Of a stretch of DNA of 64,000 nucleotides, positions 1-9,300 are shown in pieces. Within the stretch, counting starts at the first letter, position 1; each line of letters opens with the position of its first letter. The DNA comes from Nisaea nitritireducens. GTDB lineage: Bacteria > Pseudomonadota > Alphaproteobacteria > Thalassobaculales > Thalassobaculaceae. The notes beneath the pieces were generated by a model. It did not search any database and was not told the DNA's origin. It saw only the letters and a list, made by a program, of their open reading frames with translations. The stretch lies in contig NZ_JACZFS010000065.1 of assembly GCF_014904795.1 (NCBI RefSeq), forward strand, positions 1-64,000, written 5' to 3'. Made by a program: the position numbers and the translations under genes.

Positions 1-1203
<1,203 letters not shown>

Positions 1204-1339
1204 CTACGCCTTCACTTGTCGAGGATCAATATTATGATGTGCGCAACACTTGTTTGGTTTGGGTGCGATGGCATGATGCGAGGAGGCGAAAAATCTGAAT
1301 TGCTACGTCAAATATTTTTTTATTGAGAGGTTTTATTGT

Positions 1340-2422
1340 ATGGATAAAAAAAATAAGAATAAATATCGAGAGTATTATTCTCAGTATTTTTCAAAAGAGA
1401 CTTTTCTCAGTCCTAAAAAAGAAAAATTCCATTCAAATCTTCAATATCTTCAGGATATTGGCCTCGCTGATAGAAAGAGTTTTGAATCGCGTCGGATTAT
1501 GGAAATTGGCGCCGGAAAAGGGCGTCTGACATTTAATCTTTGGAAATCAGAATTACTTGAAGATGTTGTGCGCTACGATGTCGTCGAGCCCTCGGATGGT
1601 ATCTACGCGATCAAGGAGTTTCTTCAGCTGCCTGCTGCACATTTCTCAAAAAGCGACCTTGTTCAGATCGTGCAGGAACATCCGCCCGGTTCGGTCGACT
1701 TGCTGATATTGCATGGTGTTATTCCACATGTGAGCATCCCGAGTCTTCGCGAGATAGTTCAGCAAGTATCGAGACTTATCAGTGCCAATGGAGAAATTCA
1801 CGTCACCTCTAGCTTTTTCGGGATGAAAAAGGCCGGGTCGCGCGCGCTGATGGCGTTTTCCGATATGACGCCTGGTGGTGAGACGGTGGCGGCTTTTTTG
1901 CACGCCGGGCTGCAGTGGGCCATGACAGGGTGTCGCATCGGCTGTGTTTATGATTTCTATCAACGGCATTTTTTTCATTCATTCCGGTCCGGATTTCGCG
2001 ACCGTTACTTGCACTTCAACGAGATAATGTCCGTACGGCCTTACAACATGGATTGGGGATATGCCAATCATGCGGATGCCCTTCGGGATGCGGGGTTTTC
2101 TGTTCATTCCTGCTTTCCCCACTCTATGAGTTTGCGCGCCGCGCGTACCGATCACGGAATGATGTTTCCGCCCAGAATCAATGGTGAAGACTGCAATGTT
2201 GTGATCTTGGGAAATGATTGGTTGGGGAAGTGGGTGGCTGCGAATCTCGGTATTGCGCCCGAACATTGCATCAATGGGGTAGAGCAATTGGCCGGCGCTG
2301 ACGTGGTTATCGCTGCTTATGACTACACTAAAGGTCCTTCTTATGCGGAGACGGTTCGAAGCTTGGAAGCTCGAGGGTACAAATTCGGTGAAACGTGTTT
2401 CATCTATCAAATGTTCTTCTAA
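1340..2422 (+). CDS. SAM-dependent methyltransferase-like protein, AT-rich, probably acquired
   Basis: The 360-residue product has a class I methyltransferase motif I, MEIGAGKGRLTF, near residue 54. An acidic stretch follows (YDVVEPSDG) and then DLLILHGVIPHV in the post-motif position. The last 80 residues (from VVILGNDWLGKWVAANLGI) look like a second small Rossmann-like unit of unknown role. A GAGAGG ribosome site lies about 9 bases before the ATG. The first 250 bases use many AAA, AAT and ATT codons, unlike the GC-rich neighbours, and the leader is also AT-rich. This suggests horizontal transfer. The methyl acceptor cannot be told; sugar or glycan modification is one possibility, given similar proteins in surface-polysaccharide islands, but no such genes are adjacent. 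Confidence 0.7.
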   Translation: MDKKNKNKYREYYSQYFSKETFLSPKKEKFHSNLQYLQDIGLADRKSFESRRIMEIGAGKGRLTFNLWKSELLEDVVRYDVVEPSDGIYAIKEFLQLPAAHFSKSDLVQIVQEHPPGSVDLLILHGVIPHVSIPSLREIVQQVSRLISANGEIHVTSSFFGMKKAGSRALMAFSDMTPGGETVAAFLHAGLQWAMTGCRIGCVYDFYQRHFFHSFRSGFRDRYLHFNEIMSVRPYNMDWGYANHADALRDAGFSVHSCFPHSMSLRAARTDHGMMFPPRINGEDCNVVILGNDWLGKWVAANLGIAPEHCINGVEQLAGADVVIAAYDYTKGPSYAETVRSLEARGYKFGETCFIYQMFF

Positions 2423-2556
2423 ACAGATCAGAAATAGGCTCGATTTTCGAAAAACTCTGGACATGCAAAGTGCCGACGGGAGATTCTCCCGAAATCTGGA
2501 AAAACCGGCAAGAAATTCATCGTAATTTAAAGAGTTTAGAGTGTAAGAACAGCGCT

Positions 2557-3036
2557 ATGGACCCGATACGCAGATCAGAACATGCAATACCCCGCGCTGG
2601 CACACTCGACCGCGATGTCTGGGCGCGCGATCTCGCCCGCTCCATGTGCGAAAAGGTTCCCGATGTCGAGGAGCTGGAGATGCGCCGGCTGGAGCAGTTC
2701 CTCTGCGGCCTGATGCATTATCTGTTGGGCAAGGTGCACGATCGGCCTGAATTCCGGCGCGAGGAAGCGGTCTGGCGCGGAAAGCACGGCTTGCTGCCGC
2801 TGATGGGCGGGATGATGGACCGGTACCGGAACATGCCCCGCAAGCCCGGCACGGAGCCGGTGCGGCAATGGCTGAATGACATGGCCGACGAAGCGACCAG
2901 CTCGAAATACAACCCCGTCTGCATCCAGGCGTTCCGCCTCCTGGCACGGCTTGAGCATGACGATCTCGAGAACATGCTGCACAACGCGTCTTGCGTGGTG
3001 CTCCTCTCGCTCGGTCAGGAAATTCCCGCGGATTGA
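2557..3036 (+). CDS. Hypothetical protein, mostly helical, 159 residues
   Basis: The reading frame is open from 2395, but that part overlaps the methyltransferase end and looks non-coding; the ATG at 2557 starts the GC-rich, well-biased section. The product is soluble and rich in charged helices, with no signal peptide or membrane segment. The section RRLEQFLCGLMHYLLGKVHD and the C-terminal LEHDDLENMLHNASCVVLL suggest a helical bundle. I do not recognise a family. No strong ribosome site precedes the chosen start, so the exact N-terminus is uncertain. It sits just ahead of an MFS gene on the same strand, 73 bases away. Confidence 0.6.
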   Translation: MDPIRRSEHAIPRAGTLDRDVWARDLARSMCEKVPDVEELEMRRLEQFLCGLMHYLLGKVHDRPEFRREEAVWRGKHGLLPLMGGMMDRYRNMPRKPGTEPVRQWLNDMADEATSSKYNPVCIQAFRLLARLEHDDLENMLHNASCVVLLSLGQEIPAD

Positions 3037-3109
3037 TTCCGAAGTCGGGAGCATTCCATTCCCGTTCTAAGTATTTTCCAAGCCCGGGACATTGGACTAC
3101 AAACAGATC

Positions 3110-4372
3110 ATGTCCCTCACAACATCCGTGGCTCGCTTTTGTCAGGCGTTCCGCAATCGCGATTACGCCATTTATTGCGCCGGCAGCTCCCTGACCGTCA
3201 TCGGTCTGTGGATGCAGCGGATTGCCGTCGGCTGGGTCGCCTGGGAGCTGACCGAGAGCCCAACCTGGCTCGGCATCATTGCGTTCGCCGAGCTCTTCCC
3301 TGTGGTCATCCTGAGCCCGCTTGCCGGTACTCTGGCGGACCGGCTTGACCGGCTGTGGATTGCCAGGGTCGCGCAATGTCTCAACATGGTCCAGGCCACG
3401 GCACTGACGGTTTTGACGCTGTCCGGTGCGCTGACAATCTGGTGGCTGTTCTCACTGGCGCTGTTCACCGGGATCGTTGTCTCGTTCTGGCAGCCGGCCC
3501 GGATGGCGATGATCCCCAATCTGGTCCGGCGTGAGGATATGGCCTCGGCGGTGGCGATCAATTCGGTGATCTTCAACGCGGCCCGCTTTATCGGCCCGGC
3601 GATCGCCGGTGTGGTTATCGTGGGCTATGGCGCGGGCTACGCCTTCCTCGCGAACGCGATCAGTTATCTGCCTTTCATCGCGGCATTGTGGATCATCCAG
3701 CCGAATATGAACGGGCGGAAGCCGAAGCATGGTGCAGGCATTTTGGCGCAGATGGCCGATGGATACCGTTACGCCCTGACCCATCCCGGCATCGGCCCGA
3801 TGCTGATCCTGATGCTGATCACCTGCATCGCCATGCGTCCGGTGTTCGAATTGTTGCCGGGCTTTGCCGCCGAGATTTTCGGCCGCGGTGCCGAGGGGCT
3901 CTCCATGATGGCGACGGCCACCGGGATTGGCGCGGTGATCGGGGGACTCTATCTCGGTCAGCGCAACGGCCTTGAAGGTCTGGTACAGCTTTCCCTCGTG
4001 AGTGTGGTGGCGATGATCGCGGCGCTGCTGGTGTTCAGTCTGACATCGAATTTCTGGGTGGCACTGATTGCGCTGGCCGTTGCCGGTGGCGCGATGGTCA
4101 CACACGGGGCCGGGTCGCAGACCCTGATCCAGGCGGCGGTCGACGAGGATATGCGTGGCCGGGTGGTTGCGCTTTACGGCATGCTGTTCCGGGGTGGTCC
4201 GGCGATCGGTGCCCTGGGCATGGGCTGGGTCTCGGAGTGGGCCGGGTTGCAATGGCCGCTTGTGGCCGGTTGCGCCATTGCGTGCCTTGCGCTGCTCTGG
4301 ATGACCGGACGCCGGATGGCCATCCGGGATGCCATGGAGGCACGGCGTGGAGAAGTCGAGAGTGACGGCTGA
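3110..4372 (+). CDS. MFS transporter, enterobactin-exporter-like (MFS_3) family
   Basis: An integral inner-membrane protein of 420 residues with about 12 hydrophobic segments. The motif between helices 2 and 3 is present (LAGTLADRLDRLWIAR, about residues 72-87), as is the FWQPARMAMIPNLVRRED segment typical of MFS_3 members, a family of exporters for siderophores, drugs and other small molecules. The frame could begin at a TTG at 3092; the ATG at 3110 gives MSLTTSVARF and is the more usual start. Its 3' end overlaps the start of the metallophosphoesterase gene by 11 bases, so the two are probably co-translated. The substrate is unknown. Confidence 0.88.
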   Translation: MSLTTSVARFCQAFRNRDYAIYCAGSSLTVIGLWMQRIAVGWVAWELTESPTWLGIIAFAELFPVVILSPLAGTLADRLDRLWIARVAQCLNMVQATALTVLTLSGALTIWWLFSLALFTGIVVSFWQPARMAMIPNLVRREDMASAVAINSVIFNAARFIGPAIAGVVIVGYGAGYAFLANAISYLPFIAALWIIQPNMNGRKPKHGAGILAQMADGYRYALTHPGIGPMLILMLITCIAMRPVFELLPGFAAEIFGRGAEGLSMMATATGIGAVIGGLYLGQRNGLEGLVQLSLVSVVAMIAALLVFSLTSNFWVALIALAVAGGAMVTHGAGSQTLIQAAVDEDMRGRVVALYGMLFRGGPAIGALGMGWVSEWAGLQWPLVAGCAIACLALLWMTGRRMAIRDAMEARRGEVESDG

Positions 4373-5219
4373 ATCCGAAAATACCCGGCTCTGGGCCATT
4401 TCCGATCTCCATCTCGCCTCCGAGGTGAACAGGAACGCGCTTGCCGAGATTCCCGATCATGGTGCGGATTGGCTGATCCTGGCGGGAGATGTCGCCGAGC
4501 GCGAGGAAGTGTTTGTCGATGCGGTGACCTTTCTGGGCAAACGGTTCGGAAAGCTGATCTGGGTGCCGGGAAATCACGATCTCTGGACCGATCAGCGGCC
4601 CGGCGGGGTGGCCCGGCGCGGCGATGAGCGCTACCGGCATCTTGTCGAGTTGGCCCGCGCGGCTGGCGTGGTCACACCGGAAGACCCCTATCCAAGATGG
4701 CCGATGGATCTTGATGGAGAGCCGGTCTTCATAGCGCCGCTTTTCCTGCTCTATGACTATAGCTTCCGCCCGGAGGATGTTCTGCTCGCCGACCTGAAAG
4801 ACTGGGTGCGGGAGAAACACGCGGTGCCGGTGGATGAAGTCCTGCTCGATCCCGAACCTTTCGCGGATCGCCCGGCTTGGTGCGCTGCCCGTTGTGCTGA
4901 AACCGAGGCCCGTCTGTCGGCTTTGCCCGAGGGCGCGCGGACCGTGCTGGTGAACCACTGGCCCTTGCGCGAGGATCTGATCCGGATACCGCGGGTTCCG
5001 CGATTTGTGCCCTGGTGCGGCACCCGGATCACGCATGATTGGCACCGCAGGTTCCGCGCTATCGACGTCGTCACCGGGCATCTGCATACCCGCAGGACCG
5101 ACATGGTCGACGACACCCGTTTCCATGAGGTCTCCCTCGGCTATCCAAGACAATGGGATCAGTCGCGCGGGATTGGGGATTATCTCCGCGACGTGACCCC
5201 CGGAAATGCAAGGGGTTGA
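4362..5219 (+). CDS. Calcineurin-like metallophosphoesterase
   Basis: The metal-binding motifs of the metallophosphoesterase superfamily are present in order: ISDLHL, LAGDVAE, PGNHDLW, VNHWPL and TGHLHT. They bind two metal ions for phosphoester cleavage. The protein is cytoplasmic, about 285 residues, with no signal peptide. The frame is open from an ATG at 4329. However, the GTG at 4362 has an excellent ribosome site (GGAGAAG at 4349-4355, six bases away) inside the end of the MFS gene, so I place the start there. The substrate is not visible; members range from nucleotide to phospholipid hydrolases. Coupling to an exporter may be fortuitous. Confidence 0.87.
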   Translation: MTAESENTRLWAISDLHLASEVNRNALAEIPDHGADWLILAGDVAEREEVFVDAVTFLGKRFGKLIWVPGNHDLWTDQRPGGVARRGDERYRHLVELARAAGVVTPEDPYPRWPMDLDGEPVFIAPLFLLYDYSFRPEDVLLADLKDWVREKHAVPVDEVLLDPEPFADRPAWCAARCAETEARLSALPEGARTVLVNHWPLREDLIRIPRVPRFVPWCGTRITHDWHRRFRAIDVVTGHLHTRRTDMVDDTRFHEVSLGYPRQWDQSRGIGDYLRDVTPGNARG

Positions 5220-5276
5220 ATTCGTTCGCCGGCATGCGAGGATGGAAAAGATTCACCGGCGAGGGGGAGCTGACCT

Positions 5277-5501
5277 ATGCGTACTGTTGATCTGACCTTG
5301 GAATTCGAAGCGGCCGAGAGCCTTCTGCAGATTTTGAACGAGGGAAGGGTTTCCGGCGACATGCGCGATCATCTCGCCAGGTTGGTTGAGGATGCCATCC
5401 GCGCAGCTTCGGCAGCTGAACCCGAGACCGAACCGCGCTATGTCGGAGAACATGGGGAGCATAACCCCAACACGCTTGGGAAACCGGGCGGTATCAAATA
5501 G
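5277..5501 (+). CDS. Small conserved-looking hypothetical protein, 74 residues
   Basis: A short gene with a good GGGGGAG ribosome site 8 bases ahead of its ATG. The product has a helical N-terminal half (DLTLEFEAAESLLQILNEG) and a polar, disordered-looking tail ending in NTLGKPGGIK. There is no signal peptide or membrane helix. Codon use matches the surrounding genes, which supports real coding. I recognise no family. Confidence 0.6.
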   Translation: MRTVDLTLEFEAAESLLQILNEGRVSGDMRDHLARLVEDAIRAASAAEPETEPRYVGEHGEHNPNTLGKPGGIK

Positions 5502-5679
5502 CCAAGCGCCTTATTTCCGGGTTTTCTCCATAGCTGCGTCCATTCGACACTTGACCTTCGCGCCGCATTGCCGCAAATGCTGCGCCGCAAAAGTTTTCTG
5601 TCGCCAATCCGATAAAAGGCGGGAATACCGTGTGCGGGGATCTGCTCGCTAGGTGTCCCGTGCGAATGGAGCAAGACCC

Positions 5680-6213
5680 TTGGACGTAAGTAAGATCTCG
5701 ACTGGCCCCAATCCGCCGCACGAAGTACATGCCGTTATTGAAATTCCGCAGGGCGGCGTTCCGGTGAAGTACGAGCTGGACAAGGATTCCGGCGCGATGA
5801 TGGTCGACCGGTTCCTGCACACCGCCATGTTCTACCCGGCGAACTACGGTTTCATTCCGAACACCCTCTCCGACGATGGCGATCCTGCCGACATCCTCGT
5901 CATTACCGGTTCCGGCGTTGTTCCGGGTGCTGTCATCCCGTGCCGTCCGATCGGGGTCGTGCATCTGGAAGACGAAGCCGGCATGGACGAGAAGATCATC
6001 GCAGTGCCTGTCGAAAAGCTGCATCCCTATTATGCCGGGGTGAAAAGCTATCGTGACCTGCCGGAAATTCTGATCCAGCAGATCGTCCACTTCTTCGAGC
6101 ACTACAAGGATCTCGAACAGGACAAGTGGGTGAAATTTATCGAGATGGGTGACGCCGAGTCGGCCCGGACCACGATCCTGGAAGCGATGGAGCGGGCGAA
6201 AGACGCGAAGTAA
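5680..6213 (+). CDS. ppa: Inorganic pyrophosphatase (family I, soluble)
   Basis: Hydrolyses pyrophosphate to two phosphates in the cytoplasm, pulling biosynthetic reactions forward. Family I signature residues are all present: KYELDKDSGAM, DRFLHTAMFYPANYGFIP, the metal-binding DDGDPADILV and the DEAGMDEKI loop, then HFFEHYKDLE. The frame is open from a GTG at 5653. Alphaproteobacterial homologues begin MDISKI-, and the TTG at 5680 gives MDVSKISTGPNPPHEV with a GGAGCAAG-like site just upstream, so I choose this TTG. Length (177 residues) matches the family. A strong terminator follows at 6248. Confidence 0.96.
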   Translation: MDVSKISTGPNPPHEVHAVIEIPQGGVPVKYELDKDSGAMMVDRFLHTAMFYPANYGFIPNTLSDDGDPADILVITGSGVVPGAVIPCRPIGVVHLEDEAGMDEKIIAVPVEKLHPYYAGVKSYRDLPEILIQQIVHFFEHYKDLEQDKWVKFIEMGDAESARTTILEAMERAKDAK

Positions 6214-6247
6214 CGCGCCGCCCTCTGAAAAAGCGATCTGAATGCAG

Positions 6248-6284
6248 CCGCGCCGTCCCATGAGGGGCGGCGCGGTTTTGTTTG
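6248..6284 (+). terminator. Rho-independent terminator after ppa
   Basis: A 12-pair stem (CCGCGCCGTCCC paired with GGGGCGGCGCGG, one T-G wobble) encloses an ATGA loop and is followed by TTTTGTTT. It lies 35 bases after the ppa stop and before the glpK leader. Confidence 0.85.
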
Positions 6285-6369
6285 TGCTGGCAACCGCCCG
6301 CTGCGACGGGCTATTGAATCTTCTCGGCGCCCGATGCGTCGCGGGCAGCACGGCCCGAGGGAGGATCAG

Positions 6370-7881
6370 ATGAACACAGCCGCAAAGGCTGGCAACGACC
6401 GGCTTATTCTTGCACTCGATCAGGGAACCACCTCGAGCCGCGCTATCGTGTTCGATGCGAACACACGCGTGGCTGCGGTCGCGCAGCAGGAGTTTCCCCA
6501 ACATTTCCCGCAGTCCGGCTGGGTCGAGCACGACCCGGAGGATCTCTGGCGGACCACGGTAGAGACCGCGCGGGAGGCGATCGCGAAGGTCGGCGGCGCG
6601 GAGCGGATAGCGGCGATCGGCATCACCAACCAGCGCGAGACCACGGTGGTCTGGGACCGGCGTACCGGCAAGGCCATCGCCAATGCCATCGTCTGGCAGG
6701 ACCGGCGCACCGCACCATTCTGTGCGCGCCTGAAAGAGGCGGGCCATGAGCCGCTTTTCACGGCAAGGACGGGCCTTTTGCTGGACCCCTATTTCAGCGG
6801 CACCAAGATCGCCTGGATTCTCGATAATGTGGAGGGCGCGCGGGCGCTTGCGGATGCAGGGCATCTGGCTTTCGGCACGGTGGATAGCTGGCTGATCTGG
6901 CGGCTGACCGGCGGCAAAGTGCATGCGACGGACGCAACCAATGCCTCGCGCACGCTGATCTATGACATCAACAAGGGCGCTTGGGACGCGGAGCTGCTGG
7001 CTATCCTCGGGGTGCCGGCTTCCATGCTCCCGGAGGTGAAGGACTCATCGGCGGATTACGGGGTGACGGACGCGGACCTGTTCGGCGCGCCAATCCCGAT
7101 CTCCGGTGTGGCAGGGGACCAGCAGGCGGCGACCGTGGGACAGGCCTGCTTCGAGCTCGGCATGATGAAATCGACCTACGGGACCGGCTGTTTCGCATTG
7201 TTGAACACAGGCAGCAAACCGGTGCAGTCGACCAACCGGTTGCTGACCACCATCGCTTACCAGCTTGGCGGCAAGCCAACCTATGCTCTGGAAGGCTCGA
7301 TCTTCGTGGCGGGCGCCGCCGTGCAATGGCTGCGGGACGGGCTCGGTATGATTTCGGATGCGTCCGAAAGTGCGGGGCTGGCGGAGCGAGCGGACATGGC
7401 GCACCGGGTCTATCTCGTGCCGGCCTTCACCGGTCTTGGCGCGCCTTACTGGGACGCGGAAGCGCGCGGCGCGCTCTACGGGCTGACACGAGCCTCCGGG
7501 CCCGCCGATTTCGCGCGGGCTGCTCTGGAAAGCGTCGGCTACCAGACACGCGACCTGCTGGGAGCCATGCGCAGTGACTGGAGTGCCGAAGGCGGAGATA
7601 CCGTGCTCAGGGTCGATGGAGGCATGGTGGCTTCTGACTGGACCATGCAGTTTCTCGCCGACATTCTCGGGGCTCCGGTCGACCGGCCGGTGGTGGCGGA
7701 GACAACGGCGCTCGGCGCCGCCTATCTCGCCGGCCTGAGGCACGATTATTATCCGTCACCGGCGAGGATGGCCGAACAGTGGGCCCGGGAGCGCCGCTTT
7801 GAGCCGGCCATGGGGGCGGACGCCCGTGACCGGCTTTACGCCGGCTGGCGCGATGCGGTGCGGCGCACTGTATCCGGTTGA
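6370..7881 (+). CDS. glpK: Glycerol kinase
   Basis: Phosphorylates glycerol with ATP to sn-glycerol-3-phosphate in the cytoplasm. FGGY kinase features are clear: N-terminal [16 protein letters not shown], the [12 protein letters not shown] glycerol-site region, [13 protein letters not shown], the [13 protein letters not shown] loop, [14 protein letters not shown] and the C-terminal [19 protein letters not shown]. The start at 6370 has a GGGAGGA ribosome site; an in-frame ATG at 6334 lacks one. Length (503) is typical. No glpF or glpD lies adjacent. A decayed second copy of its 3' part lies at 12510-12736. The gene is convergent with the broken cyclase gene, 31 bases away. Confidence 0.97.
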   Translation: MNTAAKAGNDRLILALDQGTTSSRAIVFDANTRVAAVAQQEFPQHFPQSGWVEHDPEDLWRTTVETAREAIAKVGGAERIAAIGITNQRETTVVWDRRTGKAIANAIVWQDRRTAPFCARLKEAGHEPLFTARTGLLLDPYFSGTKIAWILDNVEGARALADAGHLAFGTVDSWLIWRLTGGKVHATDATNASRTLIYDINKGAWDAELLAILGVPASMLPEVKDSSADYGVTDADLFGAPIPISGVAGDQQAATVGQACFELGMMKSTYGTGCFALLNTGSKPVQSTNRLLTTIAYQLGGKPTYALEGSIFVAGAAVQWLRDGLGMISDASESAGLAERADMAHRVYLVPAFTGLGAPYWDAEARGALYGLTRASGPADFARAALESVGYQTRDLLGAMRSDWSAEGGDTVLRVDGGMVASDWTMQFLADILGAPVDRPVVAETTALGAAYLAGLRHDYYPSPARMAEQWARERRFEPAMGADARDRLYAGWRDAVRRTVSG

Positions 7882-7912
7882 ACGATGCTGCAGGTGTTCG
7901 GGTGGGGGGCGA

Positions 7913-8951
7913 TCAGTCTCCGGACACGTCCGTTTTGCTGTCAGCTCCGAAGCTGTCCTTGGCTGCTATGGCCACCCGGTTGCGCCCGGCCGCTTTGGCG
8001 GAGAACAGCGCGGCATCTGCCCGTGCGATGAGAGATTTCAGGGAATCTTGTTCACGAAAAGAGGCCAGACCGGCGCTGGTCGTCACGCGAAGCGTGTGAT
8101 CCCCGATTGCGACGGGCGTGGTTTCAAGAGCGTTCCGGCAGCGTTCTGCGACACGCTCCGCAAGATCAAAATCGGTTTCGGGCATCAACAACGCGAATTC
8201 CTCTCCGCCGATCCGGCCGAAAAGGTCAAGGGTCTCTGGATTCAGATGTGCACAGGGCTGCAAATGTTCTGATGACCTCGTCGCCCGCAGGGTGACAGAA
8301 GCTATCGTTCACTTCCTTGAAGCGGTCCAGATCAAACAAGGCGAGCGCCAGTGGCCGGTTGTAGCGTTTGGCACGTTCCAACTCCCGGCCGGCGCCTTCC
8401 ATCCAGGCGCCACGTGACATGGCGCCACTGAGATGGTCGCTCGAAGCAATCTGTCTGAGTTCCAGTTCGCCGACGACAATTTTTGCAAATTGGTCGAGTA
8501 TCGAGACCTCGAATGGTGTGAACAGTCGCGGCTTGGTGTCGATCGCACAAAGGCTGCCGATATTATATCCGTCCGGGGTTCTCAGGGGGATTCCCGCATA
8601 GCTGCGAATATGAGGCTCGCCGGTCACCAGCGGGTTTTCGGAAAAGCGCGGATCGGATGTTGCATCTTGGATGACGAGCGGGTTCCGATCTTTGATGGCC
8701 TGGGCGCAGAAGGATACATCACGGGGCGTTTCGCTCATTTCGATGCCGCGTTTCGCCTTGAACCATTGGCGCTGGTGTTCGACAAGAGAGATTGCGCACA
8801 TGGGGACGTTCAGAATATTCTGGACGAGGTTGACGACATGCTCGAACGCATCTTCTTCGCTGGTTTCGAGGATCTGATAGCGTTGCAGCGCGAGCAACCG
8901 ACCCTCTTCGTCTCGCAATTTGTCCACATTATCCAAGCAGGGACTCCTCAT
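7913..8951 (-). pseudogene. GAF-GGDEF diguanylate cyclase split by a one-base frameshift
   Basis: The first frame (8951 to about 8226, 241 residues) holds a GAF sensor domain (about residues 25-165, with FCAQAIKDRNPLVIQDA and YAGIPLRTPDGYNIGSLC) and the first half of a GGDEF domain (ALFDLDRFKEVNDSF, AGDEVIRTFAALC), then stops. The second frame (down to 7913) continues with FGRIGGEEFALLMPETDFD and the rest of the cyclase. Removing one base from the GGG run at 8230-8232 restores RDLDLFGRIGGEEF, including an RxxD inhibitory site exactly five residues before GGEEF. This is either a recent inactivating insertion or a sequence error. If intact, it would make c-di-GMP in response to a GAF ligand; it has no membrane segment. 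Confidence 0.85.
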
Positions 8952-9300
8952 CCGCTGGGGTGGGAACAGTCAAGACAGCGGCTCTGCCCGCTATGACGAC
9001 GGAAGTGTTGCTGCGCCCACCGGCATAATCTGCGTTTGCCCTGTACGGGCTGACTGCAATTCGATTCGGAACGTCTGTTTGAAATCGAGACAATGTGATG
9101 GTCCTCGGTGCGTAGAACGGAACCTAATCCGGTGAATCAATATTCATCCAAATGATAGCGAATGGCGTTTCGCCGAATCTTCAGGTGAAATCTCTGGCAT
9201 CGGGGCCGATCAATCTTGAACAGGACAGTTGATTTCACGTTAGCAACCTTTCGAGTGTATTGTGGCTGGAATATGCGCGAAGTGAGCGCGCACGGCAGTC
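8952..9300. other. Gene-free stretch between the cyclase and the first PAS kinase
   Basis: About 350 bases between the 5' end of the broken cyclase and the 3' end of the kinase, both on the minus strand. It should hold the cyclase promoter. I find no convincing ORF, hairpin with T-run or repeat in it. Confidence 0.5.
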
